Below, in pieces: positions 8,251-15,673 of a stretch of 61,708 nucleotides of DNA. Origin of the DNA: an uncultured Acidobacteriaceae bacterium (lineage in GTDB: Bacteria; Acidobacteriota; Terriglobia; Terriglobales; Acidobacteriaceae); the NCBI GenBank assembly GCA_903842065.1, contig CAIMKZ010000012.1, forward strand, positions 1-61,708, in the 5' to 3' direction. The position numbers were made by a program, and so were the translations under genes. A model generated the notes under the pieces. The model saw nothing but the letters and a program-made list of their open reading frames with translations. It was not told the origin of the DNA and ran no database searches. Numbering within the stretch: position 1 is the first letter of the stretch; the number at the start of each line of letters is the position of its first letter.

Positions 8251-9549
8251 GTGACCGACAAGCTGATCCTGATTAATATGCTGGTCAAGCTGGGCGTGGT
8301 GGCCTCGCTGGCCAGTATCCTGGCCCGGGGCGCGACGTTTCGGCGGCTGTTCTTCGCCGAGAGGCGCAGACCCGCGCAGACGCTGGCTCTGCTGTGTTTC
8401 TTTCTAGTTCCGCTCACGCTCGGTGTATGGATCCGCATCGAGGTCCCAAACTTTCTTGCCGCGGACATATCTTTCGAGACGATCGTCCTGCTGGGGCTTC
8501 TGCTTGGGCCGTGGTGGGCGATGCTGGGCGGAGTTGTGCTCTCCGCTCCTGCTTTGATTCACCACGAGTATCTTGCGATGCCTTTCGATGTGGCGCTGGG
8601 ACTGGCCGCGGGCTGGCTGGCGAGATTCGTAAGCAAGGACGAGATCTGGGACTTCACGCCGTTTGTCGATCTGAGCCTGTGGCGCTGGATACGGCGGCTG
8701 ATGCGCCGTCCACGGCTCGACCGCCAGTTTGCCATGCTCTTTGCCATCGCCTTTGCCGAGGGTTGCCGAGGGTGGATAGCAAACGAGTTTCCGCAGCGGC
8801 TGTTTGCGGTGGTCTCGGGACTGCCGTGGCTGCGCCTTTTAGTCTGCCTGGCCGCGCCGATCACGGTTGGCGTCGCCCTTAAGGTATGGAACGCGCTCAG
8901 ACTGGAGTTGTCGCTCGAAGAGCAGAAGCATCTGCTGCTCGAAGCGCGTCTCGATGCCTTGCAGCGGCAGATTAATCCGCACTTTCTGTTCAACACGCTG
9001 AACTCGATTGCCGCGCTGGTGCGCTCCAAACCCGAGCTGGCGCGGGAGATGACGGTGAAGCTGGCCAACATCCTGCGGGCGCTGCTCAAGGACCATGGCA
9101 GCTATGTGCCTCTGCGCGAGGAACTGCGCTTTACCGACGACTACCTCGACATTGAAGTAGTGCGGTTCGGGGCTGAAAAGCTGCGGGTGGAGAAGGAGAT
9201 CGATGCGGGGACGCTGGAGGTTCCCGTGCCCAGCATTTTGTTGCAGCCGCTGATTGAGAACAGCATCAAGCATGGGCTGGAGCCGCGCATCGAAGGCGGA
9301 ACGGTCACGATCCGTAGCCGGATCGAGGGTGAGCGGCTGCGCATTGAGGTGGTAGACGACGGGGTAGGGATCGGGGTTCGCCCATCCTCGGTATTGCGCC
9401 GCTCCGGAGCAGGTATCGGCCTGAAAAATGTGCGGGAGCGCCTGGAGGTGCTCTACGGGGACCGGGCCAGGTTCGAGATCGAAAGCCATCCGGGCAGAGG
9501 CACCACGGTCACCATCGAGATTCCTGTCGACAATCTGGGAATGCGTTGA
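8251..9549 (+). CDS. LytS/YehU-type sensor histidine kinase (432 aa)
   Basis: Membrane sensor kinase of the His_kinase (LytS) family. The N-terminal 210 residues hold about five to six hydrophobic segments in the manner of 5TM-LYT receptors. The phospho-acceptor His244 lies in INPHFLFNTL. The ATPase domain has the N-box LIENSIKHG and glycine boxes DDGVGIG and GIGLKNVRERL. GTG start at 8251. Such kinases normally pair with a LytTR response regulator, and none is encoded next to it, so the partner must be elsewhere. The next gene downstream is a metallo-hydrolase with no evident functional link. Confidence 0.88.
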   Translation: MTDKLILINMLVKLGVVASLASILARGATFRRLFFAERRRPAQTLALLCFFLVPLTLGVWIRIEVPNFLAADISFETIVLLGLLLGPWWAMLGGVVLSAPALIHHEYLAMPFDVALGLAAGWLARFVSKDEIWDFTPFVDLSLWRWIRRLMRRPRLDRQFAMLFAIAFAEGCRGWIANEFPQRLFAVVSGLPWLRLLVCLAAPITVGVALKVWNALRLELSLEEQKHLLLEARLDALQRQINPHFLFNTLNSIAALVRSKPELAREMTVKLANILRALLKDHGSYVPLREELRFTDDYLDIEVVRFGAEKLRVEKEIDAGTLEVPVPSILLQPLIENSIKHGLEPRIEGGTVTIRSRIEGERLRIEVVDDGVGIGVRPSSVLRRSGAGIGLKNVRERLEVLYGDRARFEIESHPGRGTTVTIEIPVDNLGMR

Positions 9550-9634
9550 GATTGACGCCAGCAAAGGGGCGGGGAACCGGGAGTGTTACGGATGACGCGC
9601 GGTTATCCACCGGCTAAGACGGTATCCTTGAAGT

Positions 9635-10585
9635 ATGGTTCGCTTCACGGTATTGGCTTCGGGCTCAAGAGGGAACAGTACCGTTGTATCTGCCGGGCGA
9701 ACGCGCATTCTTGTAGATGCGGGCCTGAGTTGCCGTGAGCTCTTCCGGCGCTTGAGGCTGGTGGGCGAAGATCCGGCCTCGCTCAACGCCATTGTGATTA
9801 CCCACGAGCATCAGGACCATGTCGGCGGCGTAGCGGTAACCGCGCGCAAGCTGGGGATTCCCGTCTACTTTACCGAGGCGACGCACCGGGCCTGGATGCG
9901 CTGGCTGGCTCCGCGCAAGCAGATGAGCTACGCGCAGTGGCTGGAGCAGACCCGCAAGCAGCGGGAAGAGCGGGAGACGGAAGTAGTGGTTCAGGAAGAG
10001 GAAGCCGAGGAGAGCGTGGAGGAGACGCTGGAATCGGTTGCCGCAGCGGCATCGGCGACCTCTGTCAAGGAGGATCCCGCCTGGCTGCCCGCCGTCGAGT
10101 ACTTCAAGCCCGGTGAGGTGTTCTGCATCGGCGATATCGATCTGGAGCCGTTTACGATTCCCCACGACGCGGCGGACCCGGTTGGCTTCCTGCTGAAGAC
10201 CGAGGGACTGCGGATAGGCTACGCCACCGACCTTGGCTACATTCCGCCAAATGTGAAGGCGGCTCTTGCCGGGGTCGATCTGCTGATGCTTGAGTCGAAC
10301 CACGACCTGGAGATGCTGCGTGACGGGCCTTACCCTTGGGCGGTCAAGCAGCGGGTCCTGTCGCGGGTAGGTCACCTTTCAAACGAAGCAACGGCGGAGT
10401 TTCTGGCGCAGGAATACGATGGACAGGCTGCGTGGGTGATTCTGGCCCATCTTTCTGAAAACAATAATCTTCCGGAACTGGCAAAAGTGGCGGCCGATCG
10501 CGCTCTCAGTGCCCGGCCCAGCCTGCTTGGCAACCGTCTTCTGATCGCCGGCCAGTACGAACCATTGGAATCGATCACATTTTGA
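9635..10585 (+). CDS. YycJ/WalJ-like metallo-beta-lactamase-fold hydrolase (316 aa)
   Basis: Cytosolic metallo-beta-lactamase-fold protein of the YycJ (WalJ) type, relatives of which are putative exonucleases linked to cell-wall and replication stress. The start VLASGSRGNST is typical. Metal ligands are visible in THEHQDH (His57, His59, Asp61, His62), with further ligands near PHDAADP and the C-terminal LAHLSENNN. Unusual is a strongly acidic insertion at about residues 105-145 (EERETEVVVQEEEAEESVEE) between the first and second halves of the fold. ATG at 9635. Confidence 0.85.
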   Translation: MVRFTVLASGSRGNSTVVSAGRTRILVDAGLSCRELFRRLRLVGEDPASLNAIVITHEHQDHVGGVAVTARKLGIPVYFTEATHRAWMRWLAPRKQMSYAQWLEQTRKQREERETEVVVQEEEAEESVEETLESVAAAASATSVKEDPAWLPAVEYFKPGEVFCIGDIDLEPFTIPHDAADPVGFLLKTEGLRIGYATDLGYIPPNVKAALAGVDLLMLESNHDLEMLRDGPYPWAVKQRVLSRVGHLSNEATAEFLAQEYDGQAAWVILAHLSENNNLPELAKVAADRALSARPSLLGNRLLIAGQYEPLESITF

Positions 10586-10639
10586 TGATCGAAATTTGTG
10601 ATTGGGATTAGAATAGGCATATACGCTCTCCGAGCAGCA

Positions 10640-10751
10640 GGGTTGGCAGAGTCTCTACAGCCGGGAAATCAACCCTTCCCGGTAATCGACAGACTGCATT
10701 AAGACGTCTGTATGTAGAGAGTGGCAGACGGGCTTTCGGAGTGTATCTGCC
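10640..10751 (+). ncRNA. Possible structured leader RNA
   Basis: The 229-bp gap before the small membrane gene can fold as a closed multi-branch element: 8-bp stem TCTCTACA (10652-10659) with TGTAGAGA (10713-10720), enclosing hairpins CCGGGAA/TTCCCGG (10661-10667, 10676-10682) and ACAGAC/GTCTGT (10689-10694, 10706-10711). GGCAGA occurs at 10645-10650 and 10723-10728 and both could pair with TCTGCC at 10746-10751, suggesting alternative folds. It matches no riboswitch class I know. Found by eye only. Confidence 0.35.
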
Positions 10752-10814
10752 CAGACGCCTGAACGAGTGTGAGTTACCAAAAGCACATTCCAGCATGTAC
10801 GAGGCTTTTTCCCT

Positions 10815-11276
10815 ATGGCCACAACCCAATGTACCGATCGAGTAATTGGCGGCATTCTGGCGAGCTGGAGGTTCGACATCTCTGGAATTTCGCCGGAGAT
10901 GCGCAAGGACTACGAGCAACACTTTACCGAATGCGAGAAGTGCTCCGCGCGGCAAAAGTTCCATCGCACGCTCGATGGCACGCTTGCGGTTCTGTTCTCG
11001 CTGTCGGCAGTCTTCTTCCTCTTCGCACTGGCCGTGCTCACGCACGTCAAGCCGCTGGAGCATGTGGCGTTCAACATCTTCGGACTGGACGTTGAGGACA
11101 CCTATCACATGCTTGTCTCGGCAGGAATTGCGGGTCTGGTCTTCAGCCTCATCGCGTTCGCGCTGGTTCTGATGGCAACGCCCGCTCATGCGTATCTGTC
11201 GGGAATCGCAGCGGAGCGGGCGAAGATGCTTGAGGGCAAGCTTCCGGCGCGGATCAAGTCGATGCGCACGCGGTAG
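10815..11276 (+). CDS. Small membrane protein with ZAS (anti-sigma-like) zinc motif (153 aa)
   Basis: Not a family I can name with certainty. The first 43 residues hold Cys6 followed by His36-x3-Cys40-x2-Cys43 (HFTECEKC), the arrangement of zinc-binding anti-sigma (ZAS) domains. Two hydrophobic segments follow (about residues 55-78 and 97-122), then a basic tail. A membrane-tethered anti-sigma or redox-sensing role is therefore possible, but no sigma factor gene is adjacent and the motif could be a simple zinc ribbon. The ATG at 10815 lacks a strong ribosome site. Preceded by a potentially structured leader and followed by a shared terminator. Confidence 0.6.
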   Translation: MATTQCTDRVIGGILASWRFDISGISPEMRKDYEQHFTECEKCSARQKFHRTLDGTLAVLFSLSAVFFLFALAVLTHVKPLEHVAFNIFGLDVEDTYHMLVSAGIAGLVFSLIAFALVLMATPAHAYLSGIAAERAKMLEGKLPARIKSMRTR

Positions 11277-11298
11277 CAGGAATTTTGCTGGAAATAGG

Positions 11299-11323
11299 AA
11301 GGCCTCCCGTTGCGGGAGGCCTT
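11299..11323. terminator. Bidirectional terminator hairpin
   Basis: 11-bp perfect stem AAGGCCTCCCG/CGGGAGGCCTT with loop TTG, between the convergent small membrane gene and gpmI. The T-run is weak on both sides. Confidence 0.7.
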
Positions 11324-11342
11324 CGCTCGTTATGGCGTTTGC

Positions 11343-12950
11343 TTACTTAGCCAGCGGAATGCGCATGTCTGCGCCGCTCATCTCCTTCGGCAGTTGCATT
11401 CCCATCGCCCTCAGGATGGTGGGCGCGATGTCGCGGAGTGAGCCGTCGTTACGCAGCCGGAAGTGCTTTGCCTCTTCTGCCACATAGATAAAGGGAACCG
11501 GATTGGTGGTGTGCGCTGTGTGCGGCTCGCCGGTGATGGGGTCCACCATGGTCTCGCAGTTGCCGTGGTCGGCGGTGACGAGCCAGATGGCGTTGCGTTC
11601 CTTGACGGCCTTGTAGATTCGGGTGAGTTGCAGATCGACGGCCTCAACGGCGGAGATGGCCGCGGAAAGAATGCCGGTGTGGCCCACCATGTCCGGATTG
11701 GCGAAGTTCGAGATCACCACGTCAAAGGTGTTGTCAGCGATGGCCTTGACGATCGAGTCGCCGACGGCTACGGAACTCATCTCTGGCTGGAGGTCGTAGG
11801 TTGCCACCTTGGGCGATTGGATCATGATGCGCTCCTCACCGGCGAAGGGCTTCTCAGTGCCGCCGTTGAAGAAGAACGTGACGTGCGGGTACTTCTCGGT
11901 CTCGGCTGTGCGCAGGTTGCGCAAACCGGCGTCGGCAAGCTGGTTGCCGAGCAGGTGGGCGTGGTGTATCGGTGGGCTGACGATGGGCAGCTCGAACTTT
12001 TCGTCGTACTGGGTCATGCAGGTGTAGTGGAGGTTCTTCGGCAACAGAGAGCGGGGAATCATCTCGTCGAGGGCTTCCCATTGATCGAGGTCGCGTCCAC
12101 CGGATGCGTTGATGCCGCTCTCGCGGCACAGAACGCGCGTGACCTGGCGGGCGCGGTCGGCGCGGAAGTTGAAGTTCAACACCGCGTCCTCGCTCTTGAT
12201 GAGCGCGAGGGGCTGCTTCTTCTCGTCGACGATGACGATGGGGAGTACGAACTCGTCGGTGACGCCGGTGTTGTAGCTGGCCTTGATGGCTTCAACGGCG
12301 TTTGTGGCGGTTCCGCCTTCGGACTTGCCGTTCACCATGGCGTCGAAGGCCTTCAACTGGCGCTCCCAGCGCTTATCGCGGTCCATGGCATAGTAACGGC
12401 CGGAGACCGATGCGATCTTGCCGACGCCGTACTCGCGCATCTTCTGCTCGAGTTTGGCTACGTACTCCGCGCCGGAGTTGGGTGGTGTGTCGCGTCCGTC
12501 GAGGTAGGCGTGGACGAATACGCGCGTCAGACCGAACTGCTTTGCCGCACTAAGCAGCGCAAACAGGTGCGTGTCCTGCGAGTGGACGCCGCCGTCGGAG
12601 ACAAGTCCGATGAGATGCAGGGCGCGGTTGTGCTCGAGTGCATGCTTGAAGCTGGCAACGATCTGCGGATTGTCCTTGAGCGTATTCTCGGCCACCATCA
12701 CGTCGATGCGGGTGATGTCCATCTGGATGACGCGGCCTGCGCCGATGTTCAGGTGCCCGACCTCGCTGTTGCCCATCTGCCCGGCGGGCAGGCCAACGAA
12801 CTTCTCCGAGGCCTGGATGAGGGTGTTGGGGTAGTCGCGCATCAGAGTGTCGAATGTGGGCTTGCGAGCAAGCGCGATGGCGTTGTTTTCAATCTGCGGA
12901 CGATAACCCCATCCATCGAGGATGGTGAGAATTACAGGGCGTTTGGGCAC
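11343..12950 (-). CDS. gpmI: 2,3-bisphosphoglycerate-independent phosphoglycerate mutase (535 aa)
   Basis: Glycolytic/gluconeogenic enzyme interconverting 3- and 2-phosphoglycerate with two Mn ions and a phosphoserine intermediate. Asp12 (LDGWGYRP) and the nucleophile Ser62 (MGNSEVGHLNIGAG) are at canonical positions. C-terminal metal ligands lie in NFANPDMVGHTG and TADHGNCE. Length matches the family (about 510-540). The start is GTG at 12950 with AGAGGA 9 bases upstream; the open frame runs to 12986, but that extension is not family-like. Eno, the next glycolytic step, is 2.8 kb away on the same strand, separated by an accessory island. Confidence 0.93.
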   Translation of the reverse strand: MPKRPVILTILDGWGYRPQIENNAIALARKPTFDTLMRDYPNTLIQASEKFVGLPAGQMGNSEVGHLNIGAGRVIQMDITRIDVMVAENTLKDNPQIVASFKHALEHNRALHLIGLVSDGGVHSQDTHLFALLSAAKQFGLTRVFVHAYLDGRDTPPNSGAEYVAKLEQKMREYGVGKIASVSGRYYAMDRDKRWERQLKAFDAMVNGKSEGGTATNAVEAIKASYNTGVTDEFVLPIVIVDEKKQPLALIKSEDAVLNFNFRADRARQVTRVLCRESGINASGGRDLDQWEALDEMIPRSLLPKNLHYTCMTQYDEKFELPIVSPPIHHAHLLGNQLADAGLRNLRTAETEKYPHVTFFFNGGTEKPFAGEERIMIQSPKVATYDLQPEMSSVAVGDSIVKAIADNTFDVVISNFANPDMVGHTGILSAAISAVEAVDLQLTRIYKAVKERNAIWLVTADHGNCETMVDPITGEPHTAHTTNPVPFIYVAEEAKHFRLRNDGSLRDIAPTILRAMGMQLPKEMSGADMRIPLAK

Positions 12951-13007
12951 GGGGGCAATTCCTCTGCTACAAGAATATGTCTTCAATAACAGGATATAGT
13001 CTGAGTC

Positions 13008-13505
13008 TTAAAGTTGTAGTTGTGAGCGCAAATCCTTAAGCAGACAAAACAGATGTAATGGATCGGTAGGGGATGGAACAAAGTTGAAATGGCTATAAAA
13101 AGCGACGGCTTGCTCGTCTTTGGCGTTAACCTCCAACGCGCGAATTCCTGCAATATCCGCTGCCTGTAGAGTTCGGCGAATAGCGTCCTTAATCAATGCA
13201 GCGCCCACTCCGATCGATCTCCAGCGAAGGTCTACGGCCAGACGCGCAAGCAGCATCAACGGAATCGGATGCCGCGAAATTCCTTTTCTTAGCCGTTCCG
13301 GAGCATCGTCGTGCAGAACCCTGCTCGCGGCCAGACTGTAGTATCCGACTACGGCATCTTCCTGCATCGCTAGATACGTATTTGAGGTCTGAGCAAATTG
13401 ATTTGGCAGAGCATATTGTTGAAGCCATGAATTCAATGGCGGACTTCCACAGTCGAAGTCATCGACGCGATGACTTCTATTGAGTTTCTCAACATGAAAG
13501 GCCAT
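13008..13505 (-). CDS. GNAT-family toxin, TacT/AtaT-like (165 aa)
   Basis: Probable acetyltransferase toxin of a type II toxin-antitoxin system. Family toxins acetylate the amino group of charged tRNAs and block translation. The acetyl-CoA pyrophosphate loop is RSIGVGAAL, following the DLRWR segment, and the likely catalytic Tyr is in VAFYSHFNF. The N-terminus (LNRSHRVDDFDCGSPPLNSWLQQYA) is typical of TacT-like proteins. It starts 3 bases after the antitoxin stop, so the two are translationally coupled. Antitoxin-first order is usual for this family. The base composition is less GC-rich than the neighbouring gpmI. Confidence 0.88.
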   Translation of the reverse strand: MAFHVEKLNRSHRVDDFDCGSPPLNSWLQQYALPNQFAQTSNTYLAMQEDAVVGYYSLAASRVLHDDAPERLRKGISRHPIPLMLLARLAVDLRWRSIGVGAALIKDAIRRTLQAADIAGIRALEVNAKDEQAVAFYSHFNFVPSPTDPLHLFCLLKDLRSQLQL

Positions 13506-13508
13506 TGC

Positions 13509-13838
13509 TTAGTGTTTGACCTTCCCAGAGGCAGGGTTAAGGCCCTCCGAACGCTCAAACAAACTGGGTTCTTCGAATAGCCGTTTTAAGCGGGGCAAAG
13601 GACGCGGAGGCGCATCGAGCGCGGCCTGGAAGGCCTCCCACTGTTCAGTGTTCAGTCGAAATGTCGTCCGATCGGCAAGTGCGATCTCTGCCTCGACCAG
13701 GGCGCTCTCCAGCACAAACTCGCTCAACGGCTTCTTTTTCGCGGCGGCGGCAGCCTGTAGAGTGGCCTTGGCGGAGGGGGAGATGCGGAGATCGAGTTTT
13801 TCGGTGCGGCGTTCGGGGATCGCCGGATGGGTGGCCAT
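13509..13838 (-). CDS. DUF1778 (TacA-like) ribbon-helix-helix antitoxin (109 aa)
   Basis: Antitoxin partner of the GNAT toxin. The N-terminal half (KLDLRISPSAKATLQAAAAAKKKPLSEFVL) is the ribbon-helix-helix DNA-binding domain that represses the operon. The C-terminal half, ending around LKRLFEEPSLF, should wrap the toxin active site. I take ATG 13838 as the start because AGGAG lies 6 bases upstream; the open frame to 13892 is not needed. Confidence 0.88.
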   Translation of the reverse strand: MATHPAIPERRTEKLDLRISPSAKATLQAAAAAKKKPLSEFVLESALVEAEIALADRTTFRLNTEQWEAFQAALDAPPRPLPRLKRLFEEPSLFERSEGLNPASGKVKH

Positions 13839-13969
13839 GGTTGCTCCTGAAACCAGTGTGGGCGCAATGTCGGACAATGTCAAGACATGCAATCGCGGAG
13901 ATGGATTGCGACCTGGGTGTAATGATGGCAGAGCGAACGCTGCCTCGGACTTTTATCCCCACAATAGAT

Positions 13970-14028
13970 TGTCATCCTGAGCGACCGGACGCGTAGCGGG
14001 AGGGAGTCGAAGGACCTGCGGTTGCTCT
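13970..14028 (-). repeat. Dispersed repeat tail (copy R7, minus orientation)
   Basis: Reverse copy of the tail: TGTCATCCTGAGCGACCGGAC ... GAGTCGAAGGACCTGCGGTTG. It belongs to the subfamily with CCGGTCGCTCAGGATGACA (as R3, R8, R9). It lies just downstream of the solitary nuclease gene and faces copy R8 on its other side. Confidence 0.85.
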
Positions 14029-14043
14029 TCGTGAATTGCCGAT

Positions 14044-15075
14044 TCACTTCGCCATTCCGAGAATAGCTTCGACTGCTCCGCCACAGCCGAATATTTCGTA
14101 AGAGTCACGCATTTCTAAAATATTGAGATATGCTACGCGCTTGAATTCCTTGCCGTCAGACCTATGCAAGACGTAGCGAATCCCATCGGTGACAATAAGG
14201 CGTTTACAAGCCTCCCTTCCCGGGCGCTTTGCGTAATTTAGGGCTTGGCCGATAGGGTTGAATACAGATTTCTTAAGTAGTTTTGCCTCTACGACGCAAG
14301 ATAATGTGGAATCGGTCGAAGGCATCCGATCAAATAAAGCGATGTCGACATGCTTCCATTCGATTGCGCATGTCTGCTCAGACCAGCCGAGTGAACATAG
14401 CAAGGGGATAACAAGGTAGCAGATGGTTTCGCTTTCCGATGGGCGATTTTCAGGTTTCTTACTCTCATTTTCATACCATGCAGCAACCCGCTGAATAGCA
14501 TCAAGCTTCGTTGTGAGCCTGTCGACGTATTCGCTCCCGAGTCCTTCGATGAAGAGTTGTCGAGCCAATTCCGCTTTATCTAATAGTTTGCCAGCCTTGG
14601 GTAGCTTTTTCAGACGGCGGTGTGTGTCATTCGTGCCAACCATCACGCCGCTCAGCCACCCGTGAATCGCTTCAGAATTGATTCCAGCAAACGTTCGCAC
14701 TCTAGTGCCCAAGGTTGCCTTCGGAAAGACCCGACCACTATTCTCATACCACCTGACTCGTCTCGTATGTTGGAGATCCCAGCCATCAACATCGCCAAAT
14801 ACTTCAAGCCACTGCGGTTCATCATCCGCTACCTCTCCAACGGCCAAAACATTTCCGGTACCGATACGAAGCAGAACGATATCGCCTTTTTCAGCTTGGT
14901 AAAAACGACGGATGCTGTTCTTAATGTCTCCGTAGCGTGCATATACGTTCACGGAGAAAGTCCCCAACGTGCCAGGTCCAACGATCATCACATCGTGTCT
15001 CAGGCAAACCTCGCCGTAGTTGCGCTCTGTATCGCCTGCCCCAACCTGCCACACTCGTTTGCCCTTGATTTCCAT
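14044..15075 (-). CDS. Putative restriction-type nuclease: EVE/PUA-like plus PD-(D/E)XK domain (343 aa)
   Basis: Two-part protein. Residues 5-135 look like an EVE/PUA-type reader module (KRVWQVGAGDTERNY, IVGPGTLG, GDIVLLRIGTGNVLAVGEV, DVDGWDLQHTRRVRWY); such domains often recognise modified bases. Residues 210-325 resemble the HsdR N-terminal nuclease fold, with a likely PD-(D/E)XK site: Glu214/Glu216, Asp244 (HVDIALF) and Glu263-x-Lys265 (VVEAKLL). No methylase, helicase or specificity subunit is adjacent, so it could be a stand-alone modification-dependent endonuclease. I start at ATG 15075; an upstream TTG at 15093 is possible. AT-richer than its neighbours, consistent with transfer. Domain calls are by eye. 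Confidence 0.65.
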   Translation of the reverse strand: MEIKGKRVWQVGAGDTERNYGEVCLRHDVMIVGPGTLGTFSVNVYARYGDIKNSIRRFYQAEKGDIVLLRIGTGNVLAVGEVADDEPQWLEVFGDVDGWDLQHTRRVRWYENSGRVFPKATLGTRVRTFAGINSEAIHGWLSGVMVGTNDTHRRLKKLPKAGKLLDKAELARQLFIEGLGSEYVDRLTTKLDAIQRVAAWYENESKKPENRPSESETICYLVIPLLCSLGWSEQTCAIEWKHVDIALFDRMPSTDSTLSCVVEAKLLKKSVFNPIGQALNYAKRPGREACKRLIVTDGIRYVLHRSDGKEFKRVAYLNILEMRDSYEIFGCGGAVEAILGMAK

Positions 15076-15160
15076 GCAGACATTCTCGCTCAAGTTGCGG
15101 GCATTTGTCCCCGCTTTTGTAATTCACGGACACTCAATGTGTCGATGACTAAAAGTTGCA

Positions 15161-15219
15161 AGAGCAACCGCTGGTCCTTCGACTCCCTCCCGCTTCGCAT
15201 CCGGTCGCTCAGGATGACA
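15161..15219 (+). repeat. Dispersed repeat tail (copy R8)
   Basis: Tail of the repeat family in plus orientation, CAACCGCTGGTCCTTCGACT to GGTCGCTCAGGATGACA, same subfamily as R7 and R9. Together with R7 it brackets the nuclease gene in inverted orientation. Confidence 0.85.
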
Positions 15220-15301
15220 TGCGTTTGTGGGTAGTTATGGATTCATAGGAACGATAGTTCAAAGGCTTGCCAGCGTCAATTACACAGCGTAGAGTGTTGG
15301 C

Positions 15302-15673
15302 GTGCAGGAAGAGAAGACATATTGCGTTTACATCGTGGCCAGCAGGAGCCATACGCTCTACATTGGAGTAACAGGCGATTTGATTCGCAGAGTTATGCAG
15401 CACAAGCTGAAACGCTTTGATGGGTTTTCAGCGCAGTACAACTGCAATAGGCTAGTGTGGTTCGAGCGATTCGGTGGGCCGGATGCGGCGATTGAGCGCG
15501 AGAAGCAGTTGAAGGGGTGGCGGAGAGAGAAGAAGATCGCGCTGATCGAGAAGATGAATCCTGCCTGGGCAGATTTGAGCGAGGGGTGGTATACGGTAGA
15601 TCCGTCGAAACCCGGAAGAACAACCGCGGGTCCTTCGACTCCCTTCCGCTGCGCGTCCGGTCGCTCAGGATGA
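15302..15673 (+). CDS. GIY-YIG nuclease superfamily protein with repeat-derived C-terminus (123 aa)
   Basis: Small GIY-YIG domain protein of the UPF0213/YhbQ-like group. The GIY and YIG elements are VYIVAS and LYIGVTGD; the conserved Arg is in LIRRVMQH and the metal-binding Glu is probably in AAIEREKQLKGWRREKK. The family core ends around DLSEGWYTV (residue 98). The last 18-20 residues and the TGA stop are encoded by dispersed repeat R9, so the gene has been truncated or extended by the repeat. GTG start at 15302, with a weak ribosome site. Function unknown for this group; nuclease activity is not certain. Confidence 0.8.
   Translation: MQEEKTYCVYIVASRSHTLYIGVTGDLIRRVMQHKLKRFDGFSAQYNCNRLVWFERFGGPDAAIEREKQLKGWRREKKIALIEKMNPAWADLSEGWYTVDPSKPGRTTAGPSTPFRCASGRSG

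Noticed and set aside
11463..12989. 508-codon open frame antisense to gpmI
   Set aside because: Shadow of gpmI, which has intact catalytic residues on the other strand.
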